Numbered from the stretch's first letter, positions 53,431 to 63,564 are shown. The stretch: 64,000 nucleotides of DNA from Novosphingobium sp. Rr 2-17 (GCF_000272475.1 NZ_AKFJ01000081.1:62001-126000); one strand, 5' to 3'. Numbers and translations are program-made. The notes: a model not told the origin generated them from the sequence alone.

Positions 53431-54374
53431 GCCTGCCGGACATTCGCCGTTCCAAGGCGCGAACAAGCTTGCTGCGCACGCGCGCGCCGGACCTCATTCC
53501 GCAAGGGCGTATGTCCGGACCGATGCCGTGGGTCATCGCGATCATGGTGGCGATGACCGCGATCGCGCTGGCGGGTGGGCTTGCCCTGGGTAACGCCGTG
53601 TCCAACGCGCGCGCCGAAATCGAGGGCGGCGTCACGGTCCAGGTCATCGAGCCGCGCGACGACGTGCGTGCGCGCGAAGTGACGCGGGCGATGGAGGCGT
53701 TGAAGGGCCTGCCGGGTCTGTCGGGCATGCGCCGAGTCCCGCAGGCCGAACTCGATGCCCTGATCGAGCCATGGCTGGGCACGGGGATCACTTCACCTTC
53801 GGGATCGGGGGCCACAGGAACGGCGATCCCGGTACCGGCGCTGATCGACGTGCGGCTTAAGGGTGCGGCCACGCCTGCGCAACTGGCTGCGATCACCGCG
53901 CGGGTGCAGCCAGTGGCACCATCCGCCCGCGTCGATGCCCAGTCTAATTGGCTCAAGCCCGTATTCGATGCGATGATATCCTTGCAGGTTCTATCGATCG
54001 CGGTGGTGGTGCTGCTGGCGGCGACGCTGGCGGCGGCCGTGCTGCTGGCCGCCCGCTCGGCGCTGGGGGCCAATCGTGACGTGATCGAGGTCGTCCACTT
54101 GCTGGGCGGCACCGATACCCAGGTGGCGCGCGTGTTCCAGCGATCGATCGGCTATGACGCGGCGGGCGGCGGCGGTGTGGGTTTGGTGCTGGCGATGATC
54201 GTCATCCTGATGCTGGGGCGCCGTTTTTCGGGGCTGGGCGCGGGCATGGTCGATAGCGGCGCGCTGGGGTGGAGCGACTGGCTGCTGCTGGCGCTGGTGC
54301 CGGTACTGGCGACCGGTCTTGCTATGTTGACGGCGCGGCTGACAGTGCTCCACGCGCTGCGCAAGATGCTGTAG
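53427..54374 (+). CDS. ftsX: Cell division protein FtsX
   Basis: 315 residues. A cytosolic start, a first transmembrane helix (MPWVIAIMVAMTAIALAGGLAL), a periplasmic domain (about 55-185) and three C-terminal helices match FtsX. The conserved VVLLAATLAAAVLLAARSA and HLLGGTDTQVARVFQ segment is present. It is coupled to ftsE by ATGA and followed by ydcF-type and plsC genes in an apparent operon. Confidence 0.92.
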   Translation: MSLPDIRRSKARTSLLRTRAPDLIPQGRMSGPMPWVIAIMVAMTAIALAGGLALGNAVSNARAEIEGGVTVQVIEPRDDVRAREVTRAMEALKGLPGLSGMRRVPQAELDALIEPWLGTGITSPSGSGATGTAIPVPALIDVRLKGAATPAQLAAITARVQPVAPSARVDAQSNWLKPVFDAMISLQVLSIAVVVLLAATLAAAVLLAARSALGANRDVIEVVHLLGGTDTQVARVFQRSIGYDAAGGGGVGLVLAMIVILMLGRRFSGLGAGMVDSGALGWSDWLLLALVPVLATGLAMLTARLTVLHALRKML

Positions 54375-54385
54375 GCTTGCCCACG

Positions 54386-54919
54386 ATGTTCCGACGCGGC
54401 GCTTCCTTCGTGATTCTGTTCTGGGCCTTCGGCTTCGTGTGGTTCGCCGTCGCGATGCCCAGGCCGCTGCCGGCGAGCGAGCACACCGATGCGATCATCG
54501 TTCTGACGGGGAGCCAGGGCCGCATCGAGCATGCCTTCGCCATGCTGGAGGCAGGCGCCGCGCCTCGCATGTTGGTCTCGGGCGTCGACCGGGAGGTGCG
54601 CGCCAAGGAGTTCGCGGCGCAGTTCAAGGTGTCCGACCGGCTGATGCATTGTTGCGTGACGCTGGGCTATGCCGCCTACGACACCCGGTCCAACGCGATC
54701 GAGGCCGCGCAATGGGTAACCAAGCACCACGCCCGTTCGGTGCGACTGGTGACTGCCGACTGGCACATGCGCCGTTCCGCGTTGGAGCTGGAGCGTGAAT
54801 TGCCCGCCAACGTGAAACTGAAGAAGGACGGCGTCCGCTCGCACCCGAGCCTGGGCGTGCTGTTCCTGGAATACCACAAGCTGCTGGCGCGTGTGGCCGG
54901 CAACCTATTGAGGCGGTGA
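54386..54919 (+). CDS. YdcF/ElyC-family protein (DUF218)
   Basis: 177 residues with one N-terminal membrane helix (FVILFWAFGFVWFAVAM) and a DUF218 domain: DAIIVLTGSQGRIEHAF, PRMLVSGVDR, TRSNAIEAAQW and LVTADWHMRRSALEL. The family is linked to envelope biogenesis and peptidoglycan or vancomycin sensitivity in enterics. The ATG at 54386 lies 12 nt after ftsX and its stop overlaps plsC (GTGA). Biochemical activity unknown. Confidence 0.85.
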   Translation: MFRRGASFVILFWAFGFVWFAVAMPRPLPASEHTDAIIVLTGSQGRIEHAFAMLEAGAAPRMLVSGVDREVRAKEFAAQFKVSDRLMHCCVTLGYAAYDTRSNAIEAAQWVTKHHARSVRLVTADWHMRRSALELERELPANVKLKKDGVRSHPSLGVLFLEYHKLLARVAGNLLRR

Positions 54920-55665
54920 TACGCGTGCAGTCGAGTTCTTCCGCAACAGCAGCCCCGGCCACGCCGGTCTCCGCCACGCCTATCGACGTTGTGCGGAGCG
55001 TGTTGTTCTACGTGGCCTTTTATCTGGGAACCGTGGGATTTGTGTTGGCCTGCATGGTGGCCGCGCCGCTTCTGGGCGACAAGGCGTTTCACCGCACCGC
55101 GCGCGGCTGGAGCCAGTACCACCGCGCCTGCGCGCGGTGGCTGCTGGGCATCCGCTTGCGGGTGGAAGGGCAATTGCCCAACGAGGGCGTGATCGTCGCT
55201 CTCAAGCACGAGAGCTTCTACGAGGCGATCGACCTGCCGGCGCTGATGGTAAAACCGGCGCCGTTTCCCAAGGCGGAACTGGCAGACATCCCAGGCTGGG
55301 GCTGGGTGGCGAAGCGCTACGGCGCGGTCATCGTCGCGCGAGAGCAAGGCGCCAAGGCCCTGCGCGCGATGATCAGCAGCGCGCGGGTCTTTGCTGCCGC
55401 TGGCCGCCCGCTCGCGATATTCCCGGAAGGCACGCGGGTGCCGGTGGGTCAACGCCCGCCGTTGCAAGCGGGCTTTGCGGGGATATACAAGCTGCTGAAC
55501 CTACCGGTGGTGCCGGTCGCGATCGACAGTGGGCGGCTCTATCACCGCCGCTGGAAGAAGCCCGGTGTCATCACCGTGCGCGTGGGTGAACGCATTCCCA
55601 GCGGCCTCCCACGCGACGAAATCGAGGCGCGGGTGCTCGAGGCAATCAATGCACTGAACGTCTAG
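54916..55665 (+). CDS. plsC: 1-acyl-sn-glycerol-3-phosphate acyltransferase
   Basis: 249 residues, membrane-bound LPA acyltransferase making phosphatidic acid. Motif I KHESFYEAID has the HX4E variant of HX4D common in alphaproteobacteria; FPEGTRVP is motif III and PVVPVAIDSG motif IV. GTG 54916 overlaps the previous stop. Its stop codon TAG lies inside a dispersed repeat that begins TCTAGAGC, so the gene end may have been changed by insertion. Confidence 0.9.
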   Translation: MIRVQSSSSATAAPATPVSATPIDVVRSVLFYVAFYLGTVGFVLACMVAAPLLGDKAFHRTARGWSQYHRACARWLLGIRLRVEGQLPNEGVIVALKHESFYEAIDLPALMVKPAPFPKAELADIPGWGWVAKRYGAVIVAREQGAKALRAMISSARVFAAAGRPLAIFPEGTRVPVGQRPPLQAGFAGIYKLLNLPVVPVAIDSGRLYHRRWKKPGVITVRVGERIPSGLPRDEIEARVLEAINALNV

Positions 55666-55769
55666 AGCAGGTTCCGATCCGATTGCATCGACCCGGTTGC
55701 TCTAGACTCTTGTTTTGCTGCGTTTTCCGAGTCAGCAGGTGATTCCACCTGCTTCGAAAACACTCTAGG
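55661..55769. repeat. Dispersed palindromic intergenic element
   Basis: About 110 bp with outer palindromic halves: TCTAGAGCAGG at the left and GGTTGCTCTAGA at 55694-55706, then GCAGGTGATTCCACCTGC (55736-55753) as a second perfect hairpin, and CACTCTAGG at the end. The TCTAGAGCAGG..TCCGATC..GATTG..GGTTGCTCTAGA pattern is a well-known repeat in alphaproteobacterial genomes. It supplies the plsC stop codon and separates plsC from the convergent transglutaminase gene, where it may act as a terminator. Confidence 0.75.
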
Positions 55770-55774
55770 CTAGC

Positions 55775-56566
55775 TCAGGCGGGTAAAGCTTCGCTGACCT
55801 GGACCGTCTGCGAAACGAGCTGCAGGTCGCCGTAGCTGGTGAGGAAGGATACGTCTGCCGCGTCGCGCCCGACGCCGATCTTGGCGACGCGATCGGGGGT
55901 CGTCATCTTCGTGGCATCGACCAAGTGCCAGGCGCCATCGAGGAACACCTCGGCGATGGCGTGGAAGTCCTGCGGATCGACGCCCACGCCATAGACGCTG
56001 GCATAGCGCGCGGGGATCGTGCTGGCGCGGGCGAGCGAGATCATCAAGTGCGTATAATCGCGGCAAACGCCCCTGCCGCTGTGGAAGGTGTCCGCAGCGG
56101 TGGTCATCGCATCGCTGCTGCCCGGCTCGTAGCTGAGCGTATCGGCGATCCAGTCGCGGATCGCGGCGACGCGCGGGCCGCCCTTGAGATGGCCGAACTG
56201 GTCCTCTGCGAAAGCAAGGAACGTATCCGAAGGGCAAAAGCGCGACGGCATGAGGTAATCGACCGTTTCGCCTGGAAGCAAGTAGGTGGGCGTCGCGGCC
56301 AGCGTTTCGATCGGCGCCAGCATCCGTTCGACCGAAACCGTGGCTTGATAGCGTACGCGCAGCGGTTGCGAGAGACGCACCCAGATCCGCTCACCAATGC
56401 AGGATTGGGCAGGCACGCGGGCGAAGTGTTCGAGCAAGGGAAACTCGATATTCGCCGAGATCACGCGCTGTTCGGGGATGATCGCGGCTTCGACCTGGAG
56501 CAAGGCATCGACTGGTCCAGGGCCGGTAAGCGCGTAGTCGAGTTCGGTCTGGATCGAAATCTGCAT
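55775..56566 (-). CDS. Transglutaminase-like cysteine protease domain protein
   Basis: 263 residues, no signal peptide. The N-terminal half is a beta-rich bacterial transglutaminase-like region with RYQATVSVERM. The catalytic domain has Cys168 in GRGVCRDYTHLMI, then FHAIAEVFLDGAWHLVDAT with His and Asp. Such proteins cleave or form amide bonds and are often cytosolic in sphingomonads. It ends against the palindromic element. Target unknown. Confidence 0.85.
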   Translation of the reverse strand: MQISIQTELDYALTGPGPVDALLQVEAAIIPEQRVISANIEFPLLEHFARVPAQSCIGERIWVRLSQPLRVRYQATVSVERMLAPIETLAATPTYLLPGETVDYLMPSRFCPSDTFLAFAEDQFGHLKGGPRVAAIRDWIADTLSYEPGSSDAMTTAADTFHSGRGVCRDYTHLMISLARASTIPARYASVYGVGVDPQDFHAIAEVFLDGAWHLVDATKMTTPDRVAKIGVGRDAADVSFLTSYGDLQLVSQTVQVSEALPA

Positions 56567-56725
56567 GGTGATCGAAGCTGTCCGTTTGAAGAGGTTAACG
56601 CCTCAATGCACGCGCCCGACTTCGGCTCCCGGCATTTCGGTGGCGAATGGCGAACTTGGGCGGCTGACGAGGGAATCGCGCCTTATTAGGCGAGAACGCA
56701 GCGCATCTCCAGCGTTATGGACGGT

Positions 56726-57643
56726 TCATTCGCCCGCGTCGTGATCGCCGCGTCCGAAGTCGGCCCGGGCATCGTCTTGGCCCTCCTCGATGATCGAGCG
56801 GCGGGTCGCGCGGGTGCGGGTGAAGTGGTTGAACAAGGTGTCCCCGTCGCCCACCCGGATCGCGCGCTGCAGCGCGGTCAGGTCTTCGGTGAAGCGCTGC
56901 AGCATCGTCAGCACCGCTTCCTTGTTGGACAGAAACACGTCGCGCCACATCGTCGGGTCGCTGGCGGCGATGCGGGTGAAGTCGCGGAAACCGCCAGCGG
57001 AATACTTGATGACTTCGCCTTGGGTCACGTCTTCCAGGTCGGAAGCCGTGCCGACGATCGTGTAGGCGATGAGGTGCGGCAAGTGGCTGGTCACGGCGAG
57101 CACGAGGTCGTGATGCTCGGGCGTCATGATCTCGACATTGGCGCCCAGTGCTTCCCAAAAAGCCACGAGGCGCGACAATTGGACCATGTCCACTTTGGCC
57201 GGGGGGGTGACGATGCACCAGCGGTTGCGGAACAAATGCGCAAAGCCCGCGTCCGGCCCGGAGTTTTCGGTGCCGGCGACGGGGTGAGCGGGGATCACCA
57301 GGTGATCGGGCAGCGCTTCGCCCAGCGCCTTCGCCACCGCCTGCTTTGACGAGCCGACGTCGCTGACGAGGCAGCCGGCAGGAAGTGCATGGCGCACTTG
57401 CTCTCCCGCCAAGCCCATGGCGCCGGGTGGTACGCAGAAGATCACTAGGTCCGCGTCCGCCACAGCCTCCGCAGCGGTGTCGCACACGCGCTCGACCAGG
57501 CCACGAGCGACTGCACGAGCGCGGTGAGCGGGGCTGAGATCGTAACCGCTGGTGCGGGTGTCCGGCAGCAGTTCGCGAACGGCTAGGCCGATCGAGCCGC
57601 CCTGCAGGCCAAGGCCGATGATCGCGACATGCGCGAAGCTCAT
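56726..57643 (-). CDS. tyrA: Prephenate/arogenate dehydrogenase
   Basis: 305 residues, NAD(P)-dependent dehydrogenase of tyrosine biosynthesis. N-terminal IIGLGLQGGSIGLAVRE is the dinucleotide loop; FCVPPGAM, SDVGSSK, HPVAGTENSGP and AVTSHLPHLIAY are the family's substrate and catalytic segments. Stop is preceded by an acidic tail. It lies 10 bp after hisC on the same strand, an operon seen in many alphaproteobacteria. Prephenate versus arogenate preference cannot be told. Confidence 0.92.
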   Translation of the reverse strand: MSFAHVAIIGLGLQGGSIGLAVRELLPDTRTSGYDLSPAHRARAVARGLVERVCDTAAEAVADADLVIFCVPPGAMGLAGEQVRHALPAGCLVSDVGSSKQAVAKALGEALPDHLVIPAHPVAGTENSGPDAGFAHLFRNRWCIVTPPAKVDMVQLSRLVAFWEALGANVEIMTPEHHDLVLAVTSHLPHLIAYTIVGTASDLEDVTQGEVIKYSAGGFRDFTRIAASDPTMWRDVFLSNKEAVLTMLQRFTEDLTALQRAIRVGDGDTLFNHFTRTRATRRSIIEEGQDDARADFGRGDHDAGE

Positions 57644-57653
57644 GAGGATGTAC

Positions 57654-58778
57654 TCATTTCGCCGCTTCCGCCATTTCGCGCAGCGCGGACGCGATGACGT
57701 ACATGTCCTCGGCCTTGCCGATGGTGATGCGCAAGGCCTGGGGCAGGCCCTGGCCGGGCAGCCAGCGGACGATATAGCCGCGATCGGCCAAACCGTCGAA
57801 GGCAGCCTCGGCGGTGAGCAGGCCTTCGAACAGGATCAGCACGAAGTTGGCCTGGCTGGGTAACGGCCTCAGGCCATGGTTGCTCAGGGCCGTGATCCGT
57901 TCGACGAAGCGGGTGCGTTCGTCGAGATTGTGGATGCGGCTGGCTTCGACGAAATCGACGTCCGCCATCGCGGCCTGCGCCATGGCTTGTCCCGTGCCGG
58001 ACACATTGAAAGGCCCGCGAATCCGGTTGAGGGTGGCAATGATGTCCGGGGCACCAGTGGCCCAGCCGATCCGCTCTCCTGCAAGGCCGAAGATCTTGGA
58101 GAAGGTGCGGGTGACGAGCACGTTGCGATGCGCTTCGGCGAGTGCCAGGGCGCCGTCATCGTCCTGGGGCGCGACGTATTCGCCATAGGCCTGGTCGATC
58201 ACCAGCAGCACGTCTGTCGGCAAGGCGGCGTGCAGGCGCGCGATCTCGCCCTTGGGCATGTACGACCCCGTGGGATTGTTCGGATTGGCGACGAACACCA
58301 CGCGGGTCTTGTCGCTGACCAACGCCAACAAGGCATCGACGTCGGTGCCGTAATCGGCATCGGGCGCGATGATGGGCGTGGCACCACAGCGACGAGCGGC
58401 GATGTCGTAGACCGAGAAGCCGTAGCGCACGTACATCACTTCATCGCCTGGCCCGGCGTAGCCCTGGGCCGCCAGATTGAGCAGTTCGTCCGAGCCCGTG
58501 CCCATCACCACCCGCGCCGGATCGATCCCGTGGCGCGCACCGATCGCTTCGCGCAGTGCGGTGCTGTCAGGATCGGGGTACACGGCAGGGGCCTGCGCCT
58601 TGGCCGCCAGCGCAGCGGGACTCGTCCCCAGCGGGTTCTCGTTGGCCGATAGCTTGATCAGCGGTCGGCCATCCTTGCCCTTGGATTTACCCGGTACATA
58701 GGCATGGATCGCCTGAATCCAGGGCTTGGCGGTGGGGGCTTTGGCCATAGCCGGCGAAGGCGTTTCGATATCGCTCAT
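57654..58778 (-). CDS. hisC: Histidinol-phosphate aminotransferase
   Basis: 374-residue PLP enzyme. Lys228 in [15 protein letters not shown] is the Schiff-base residue; [21 protein letters not shown] and [10 protein letters not shown] are typical of HisC. It uses imidazole-acetol phosphate and often also aromatic keto acids, which fits coupling with tyrA. Divergent from metX with an 86-bp gap. Confidence 0.93.
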   Translation of the reverse strand: MSDIETPSPAMAKAPTAKPWIQAIHAYVPGKSKGKDGRPLIKLSANENPLGTSPAALAAKAQAPAVYPDPDSTALREAIGARHGIDPARVVMGTGSDELLNLAAQGYAGPGDEVMYVRYGFSVYDIAARRCGATPIIAPDADYGTDVDALLALVSDKTRVVFVANPNNPTGSYMPKGEIARLHAALPTDVLLVIDQAYGEYVAPQDDDGALALAEAHRNVLVTRTFSKIFGLAGERIGWATGAPDIIATLNRIRGPFNVSGTGQAMAQAAMADVDFVEASRIHNLDERTRFVERITALSNHGLRPLPSQANFVLILFEGLLTAEAAFDGLADRGYIVRWLPGQGLPQALRITIGKAEDMYVIASALREMAEAAK

Positions 58779-58864
58779 GACGGGCGCGCCTTTAACCCAG
58801 AGCGGCCGACTTTGACAGCCTGCGATTGACTCGTGCGAGGTGGTCCCCCACTTGGCTTTCCGTC

Positions 58865-59980
58865 ATGGCTACTGCGCCCATCCTCGATGCGAGCAACGTG
58901 CTCGAACTGGCTGAACCGTTGCCGCTGGACGGCGGCCAAGTGCTGCCCGGCGTGCGGATCGCCTACGAGACCGCCGGCACCCTGAACGCGGCCCGCGACA
59001 ACGCGATCTTCGTGGCCCACGCGCTCACGGGTGACCATCACATCGTTTCCAACCACCCTAAGACCGGCAAGCCGGGCTGGTGGGTGCGGATGGTCGGCCC
59101 GGGCAAGCCGATCGACACCAATCGCTATTTCGTGATCTGCGCCAATGTCATCGGCAGTTGCATGGGTTCTACCGGCCCGTCCAGCATCGGTCCCGATGGC
59201 AGGCCGTGGGGCATGCGTTTTCCGGTCATCACCGTGCGCGATATGGTGCGCGCGCATGTGGCGCTGCTCGATGCGCTGGGTATCGAGCGGCTTCACGCCG
59301 TCGTCGGTGGCTCGATGGGCGGGATGCAGGCGCTCAGCCTGGCCGCCAACTTCCCCGATCGGGCAGGCGCGGTGCTGGTGATCGCATCGACCGCGCGGCA
59401 CTCGGCCCAGAACATCGCGTTCCACGAAGTGGGCCGCCAAGCGATCATGGCCGACCCCGAATGGCGCGAGGGCGCTTACTACGGCTTCGGCAAAGGCCCG
59501 GAAAAGGGCTTGTCCGTCGCCCGCATGGCGGCGCACATCACCTATTTGTCGGAAGCCGGATTGACCTCGAAGTTCGGTCGCCGTCTGCAGGATCGCAACG
59601 AAAAGACCTTCGGCTTCGATGCGGATTTCCAGGTCGAATCGTACCTGCGTTATCAGGGCCTCTCGTTCACCGACCGGTTTGATGCGAACTCGTACCTCTA
59701 TATCACGCGGGCCATGGATTATTTCGATCTGGCCGAGGAGCATGGCGGCTTGCTCGCCAATGCCTTTGCCGGCAGCAAGGCGAGGTTCTGCCTGGTCAGC
59801 TTCGATACCGACTGGCTGTACCCCACCGCCGAATCGCGCAATGTGGTCCATGCGCTCAACGCCGCGGGCCTTCCGGTAAGCTTCGTCGAATTGTCCGCGC
59901 CCTACGGCCACGATTCGTTCCTGCTCGATGTGCCTGCGCTCGATCGCGTGGTGGCAGGCTTCCTGGGGGAAAGCCGGTGA
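58865..59980 (+). CDS. metX: Homoserine O-acetyltransferase
   Basis: 371 residues, alpha/beta-hydrolase fold, activates homoserine for methionine synthesis. Nucleophile Ser150 in [20 protein letters not shown] and YGHDSFLLD give the catalytic Asp and His. Substrate loop [14 protein letters not shown] is present. An in-frame ATG at 58826 would extend it by 13 residues. First gene of metX-GNAT-metW, all overlapping. No SAM riboswitch recognised in the short leader. Confidence 0.93.
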   Translation: MATAPILDASNVLELAEPLPLDGGQVLPGVRIAYETAGTLNAARDNAIFVAHALTGDHHIVSNHPKTGKPGWWVRMVGPGKPIDTNRYFVICANVIGSCMGSTGPSSIGPDGRPWGMRFPVITVRDMVRAHVALLDALGIERLHAVVGGSMGGMQALSLAANFPDRAGAVLVIASTARHSAQNIAFHEVGRQAIMADPEWREGAYYGFGKGPEKGLSVARMAAHITYLSEAGLTSKFGRRLQDRNEKTFGFDADFQVESYLRYQGLSFTDRFDANSYLYITRAMDYFDLAEEHGGLLANAFAGSKARFCLVSFDTDWLYPTAESRNVVHALNAAGLPVSFVELSAPYGHDSFLLDVPALDRVVAGFLGESR

Positions 59981-60420
59981 GCGCGGCGTTCACGTTGTCC
60001 GACGATCCGGCGCGGCTTGACCTCGATCGCATCCACGGCTGGCTGACGACGAGCTATTGGTGCCCCGGCATCGCGCGCGAGCAAGTGGCCCGGCAGATCG
60101 CCGGTTCGCATTGCCTCGGCGCTTATCTGCCTGACGGCACGCAAGCCGCGTTCGCGCGGGTCATTTCCGACCGTGCCAGCTTTGCCTGGCTCGCGGACGT
60201 ATGGGTGGACGAGCCTTTGCGTGGGCAAGGCGTGGGCCGGGCGTTGGTGCGCTGGTTCGTCGAGCATCCCGATTACGCCGGTATCCGCCGCTTCGCGCTG
60301 ACCACGGCTGACGCTCATGGCGTTTACGAGGCGCTGGGCTTCCACGCGCTCAAGCGGCCCGAGCGGTTGATGGAGCGCCTCTCGCCCGATTTCGCGGCGC
60401 GGCTGGAGGCAGCGCCATGA
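59977..60420 (+). CDS. GNAT-family N-acetyltransferase
   Basis: 147 residues from GTG overlapping the metX stop (GTGA). GNAT core: [20 protein letters not shown] gives the acetyl-CoA loop, and [12 protein letters not shown] the end. Stop overlaps metW (ATGA), so all three are one translational unit. Its place between metX and metW is curious; a role in methionine metabolism is possible but unproven. Confidence 0.82.
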   Translation: MSAAFTLSDDPARLDLDRIHGWLTTSYWCPGIAREQVARQIAGSHCLGAYLPDGTQAAFARVISDRASFAWLADVWVDEPLRGQGVGRALVRWFVEHPDYAGIRRFALTTADAHGVYEALGFHALKRPERLMERLSPDFAARLEAAP

Positions 60421-61004
60421 GACCGGACCTGGCGATCATCGCCGCCAATGTCGCACCCGGATCGCAAGTGCTCGACGTGGGGTGCGGCGACGGCACGCTG
60501 ATGGCGGCGCTGCGCGACGAGCGCGGCTGCGCTACGCGTGGGATGGAGATCGACGGCGCGAACGTGGGCGCCTGCGTCGCGCGTGGGCTGTCGGTGATCC
60601 AGGGCGATGCCGACCGCGACCTGGCGTTCTATCCCGACAAATCGGTCGATTACGCGATCCTGTCGCAGACGCTGCAGACCACGCTCCGGCCCGACAAGGT
60701 GCTGGATGAGCTGCTGCGGATTGGGCGCAAGGCCTTCGTCAGCTTCCCTAACTTCGGCCACTGGCGCGTGCGTTTGTCGCTGTTGTGGGGCGGGCGCATG
60801 CCGGTGACGCGGCTACTGCCGATCGCCTGGTACGAAACGCCCAACATCCACCACCTGACCGTCGCGGACTTTCGCGAGTTGCTGCGCGAGCGCGGGATTA
60901 CCGTGGAGGGCACCTGGTTCCTATCGGGCGATACCCAATGCAGTCCGGCAGCCGCAAACTTCCGCGCGGAACATGCGGTGTTCCTCCTTTCTCGCCGCGG
61001 CTGA
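60417..61004 (+). CDS. metW: Methionine biosynthesis protein MetW
   Basis: 195 residues, class I SAM-like fold: LDVGCGDGTLMAALRD, MEIDGANV, and the MetW hallmark FVSFPNFGHWRVRLSLLWGGRMPVT. Required with MetX for homoserine acetylation in several proteobacteria. Overlaps the GNAT gene by 4 nt. Convergent with a LysE-type gene. Confidence 0.93.
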   Translation: MRPDLAIIAANVAPGSQVLDVGCGDGTLMAALRDERGCATRGMEIDGANVGACVARGLSVIQGDADRDLAFYPDKSVDYAILSQTLQTTLRPDKVLDELLRIGRKAFVSFPNFGHWRVRLSLLWGGRMPVTRLLPIAWYETPNIHHLTVADFRELLRERGITVEGTWFLSGDTQCSPAAANFRAEHAVFLLSRRG

Positions 61005-61007
61005 GGC

Positions 61008-61640
61008 TCAGGCCGGCTTCGTCTTCCAAAGCGCGAGGCCGAAGCCGATGAACATCGTGCCGGTGATCCGGTTGAACGCCCGCTTTACGGTCGGTCGGGT
61101 CAAGTAACGCGCCAGCGAGCGGCCACCCAGCGCATACGTGAAGTACCAGCAAGTCTCCACCACCACGAACGTTGCCACCTGGATCGCGAACTGCGGTGCC
61201 TGCGGGCGCGTCGGGTCGATGAACTGCGGCAGGAACGCGGCGGCGAACAGGATTGCCTTGGGATTGCTGATACTGATCGCAAAGCCGCCCCGGAACAGGG
61301 CCCAGGTGGACTGCGCGGGCGGCAGTTGGGCCTGCGCTGCATCCACTGGGGCCGCATCGTCGCTGCGCCAGCCTTTGATGCCCAGGTAAATGAGGTAGGC
61401 CATGCCGGCATAGCGCAGCACTTCGAACGAGCCGGGCAATGCGAGCAGCAGCGTCGTCAGCCCTGCCGCTGAAGCGCAGAACATCAGCAGCACTGCGGAC
61501 ATGCAACCGGCCATGGCCGCCATGCTGCGTCGTACCCCTGTCTCAACGCTGCGCGACAGGATGTGGAGCATGTTGGGGCCGGGCGTGGCAGAGACCACGA
61601 AGACGGCCGCCAGGTACAGCCACCAGGTATGAAGCGTCAC
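61008..61640 (-). CDS. LysE-family translocator
   Basis: 210 residues, six helices. VVSATPGPNMLHILSRSVETG is the N-terminal signature and ISISNPKAILFAAAFLPQF the central one. GTG 61640 has GAGGA 8 nt upstream. An upstream ATG at 61694 extends without a helix. Convergent with metW, 3 bp gap. It could export an amino acid; the link to methionine genes is only positional. Confidence 0.85.
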   Translation of the reverse strand: MTLHTWWLYLAAVFVVSATPGPNMLHILSRSVETGVRRSMAAMAGCMSAVLLMFCASAAGLTTLLLALPGSFEVLRYAGMAYLIYLGIKGWRSDDAAPVDAAQAQLPPAQSTWALFRGGFAISISNPKAILFAAAFLPQFIDPTRPQAPQFAIQVATFVVVETCWYFTYALGGRSLARYLTRPTVKRAFNRITGTMFIGFGLALWKTKPA

Positions 61641-61825
61641 GGTTAAAGTCCTCAGGCGAATGTCGCATAGTGACCTTAGCGGGCAGCCGGCCACGGCGCC
61701 AGTCTGCCCGTCACAGAGGGGACAGCGACAGGAACGGGCGAGGTGCGGACTTATCCACGCGATTCCCGCGCGCAGGCTTGGCCGCGCGGGTGGACGCTCC
61801 GGCCAGGCTTTGGCATCCGATTTAG

Positions 61826-62497
61826 ATGTGGCACATCTACCAGTTCCCCCTCTGCCCGTTCAGCCGCAAGGTGCGCTTGCTCATGGCGGAAAAGGGCATC
61901 GCCTACGAACTGCAGACGGCGCGACCGTGGGAGGGCGAGGATCGCCTCTTCGCGATGAACCCCTCTGGCCGCACCCCGGTCATCAAGGAAACCGAGAAGA
62001 ATATCGTCCTGTCGGACAGCCGGGCGATCTGCGAATACTTCGAGGAAACCGTCGATCGTAACCCGCAGATCAGCGGCACCGCCCAACAGCGCGCCGAAAT
62101 CCGCCGCCTGATCGCGATGTTCGACGAGAACTTCTACACCGACGTGTCCGGGCCGCTACTGCTCGAACGGATGAAGAAGCGCCTCGTGCTGCGTCAGGCG
62201 CCGGATGCCAAGTCGCTGCGCGAATCGATGCGGCTCGCGCACGATTACCTCGATTACATCGACTACCTGATCGACAACCGGCCCTGGCTGGCCGGATCGA
62301 CGATGACCTTGGCGGATCTCGCCACGGCGGCGCAGCTATCGGTCGCCGATTATCTGGGCGGTCTGGACTGGTCCAGCCACGAACAGGCGCGCGCTTGGTA
62401 TCTCGTGATGAAATCGCGCCCGTCGTTCCGCCCGCTGCTGAGCGAGCGCATGGAAGTGATCCAGCCGCCCAGCCACTACGCCGAAGTCGACGCCTGA
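61826..62497 (+). CDS. Glutathione S-transferase family protein
   Basis: 223 residues. N-terminal FPLCPFSRKVRLLMAEKGI has a CPFSRK active-site loop, like the Cys/Ser-containing omega-type or stringent-starvation-like GSTs. NPSGRTPVIKET and DSRAICEYF follow. C-terminal helices start near residue 85. A hairpin terminator follows. Different from the two other GST genes. Confidence 0.86.
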   Translation: MWHIYQFPLCPFSRKVRLLMAEKGIAYELQTARPWEGEDRLFAMNPSGRTPVIKETEKNIVLSDSRAICEYFEETVDRNPQISGTAQQRAEIRRLIAMFDENFYTDVSGPLLLERMKKRLVLRQAPDAKSLRESMRLAHDYLDYIDYLIDNRPWLAGSTMTLADLATAAQLSVADYLGGLDWSSHEQARAWYLVMKSRPSFRPLLSERMEVIQPPSHYAEVDA

Positions 62498-62508
62498 CAA
62501 ACGAAAGA

Positions 62509-62537
62509 GCGGGAGCGCCGTAAAACGCTCCCGCCTT
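62509..62537 (+). terminator. Intrinsic terminator between GST and trpS
   Basis: 9-bp stem GCGGGAGCG / CGCTCCCGC, 8-nt loop, followed by CTT. It may serve both convergent genes. Confidence 0.7.
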
Positions 62538-62544
62538 CGATCAA

Positions 62545-63564
62545 TCAGCCGCGCACGAGGCCCAGCGCGGTGTACGTCCGCTCCAGCGTCGGTATCGCCA
62601 GCGCGCGCGCCTTTTCCGATCCGGCCTTGAGGATCGCGTCCAGGGCTGCCGTATCCCGGCGTAGCTCGACGAAGCGCTGGTTGATCGGCGCCAGCTTTTC
62701 GACCAGCAATTCGCCCAGCGCCGGCTTGAACTTGCCGAAGCCTTCGCCGCCGAACTCTGCCAGCACGGCATCGACGCTGGTTCCGGCAAGGGCCGCATAG
62801 ACCGACACGAGGTTCTTGGCCTCGGCACGGCCTTCGAGACCCGCCTTCTCAGACGGTAGCGGCTCGGGGTCGGTCTTGGCCTTCTTGACCTTCTGCATGA
62901 TCGTATCGGCATCGTCGGTCATGTTGATGCGGCTCATGTCGGAGGGGTCCGACTTGCTCATCTTCGCGCCGCCATCGCGCAAGGACATGATCCGTGCGGC
63001 CTCCGGCGGGATGTAGGGCGCGGGCAGGGTGAACAGCGGCGCATCTTCGGCGCAGAAGTCGTTGTTGAACTTCTGAGCGATGTCGCGCGCCAGTTCCAGA
63101 TGCTGCTTCTGGTCGTCGCCGACCGGAACGTGGGTCGCCTGGTACAGCAGCACGTCGGCGGCCTGGAGCACGGGATACGTGAACAGCGCGACCGAAGCGC
63201 CTTCGCGGTTCTTGCCAGCCTTGTCCTTCCACTGGGTCATCCGGTTCAGCCAGCCCATCCGCGCGGTGCCATTGAGCAGCCATTGCAGCTCTGCGTGCTG
63301 CGGGACTTGCGCTTGGTTGAACAGGATCGAGCGTTCCGGGTCGATCCCGCAAGCCACCAGTGCCGCCACCATTTCGCGCGTGTTGGAGGTGAGGTCCGCA
63401 GGGGTGTGCGGCATCGAGATAGCGTGCATGTCCGCCAGAAAGTACAAGCATTCGCCGCCCTCTGCCGAGATCTGCTCCTGCATTGCCACCCAGTTGCGGA
63501 TCGCGCCCAGATAGTTGCCGAGGTGCAGGTTGCCGGTAGGCTGAATGCCGGAGACGATACGCAT
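62545..63564 (-). CDS. trpS: Tryptophanyl-tRNA synthetase
   Basis: 339 residues, class I synthetase. HIGH-like motif [13 protein letters not shown] and KMSKS loop [11 protein letters not shown] (second Lys at 204) are present, with [20 protein letters not shown] lies 9 nt before ATG 63564. An open frame upstream is not used. Next to murJ in the same direction. Confidence 0.96.
   Translation of the reverse strand: MRIVSGIQPTGNLHLGNYLGAIRNWVAMQEQISAEGGECLYFLADMHAISMPHTPADLTSNTREMVAALVACGIDPERSILFNQAQVPQHAELQWLLNGTARMGWLNRMTQWKDKAGKNREGASVALFTYPVLQAADVLLYQATHVPVGDDQKQHLELARDIAQKFNNDFCAEDAPLFTLPAPYIPPEAARIMSLRDGGAKMSKSDPSDMSRINMTDDADTIMQKVKKAKTDPEPLPSEKAGLEGRAEAKNLVSVYAALAGTSVDAVLAEFGGEGFGKFKPALGELLVEKLAPINQRFVELRRDTAALDAILKAGSEKARALAIPTLERTYTALGLVRG

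Noticed and set aside
58779..58864. SAM-II-type riboswitch before metX
   Set aside because: The gap is short and lacks the conserved pseudoknot segments I would expect. A covariance-model search would decide.
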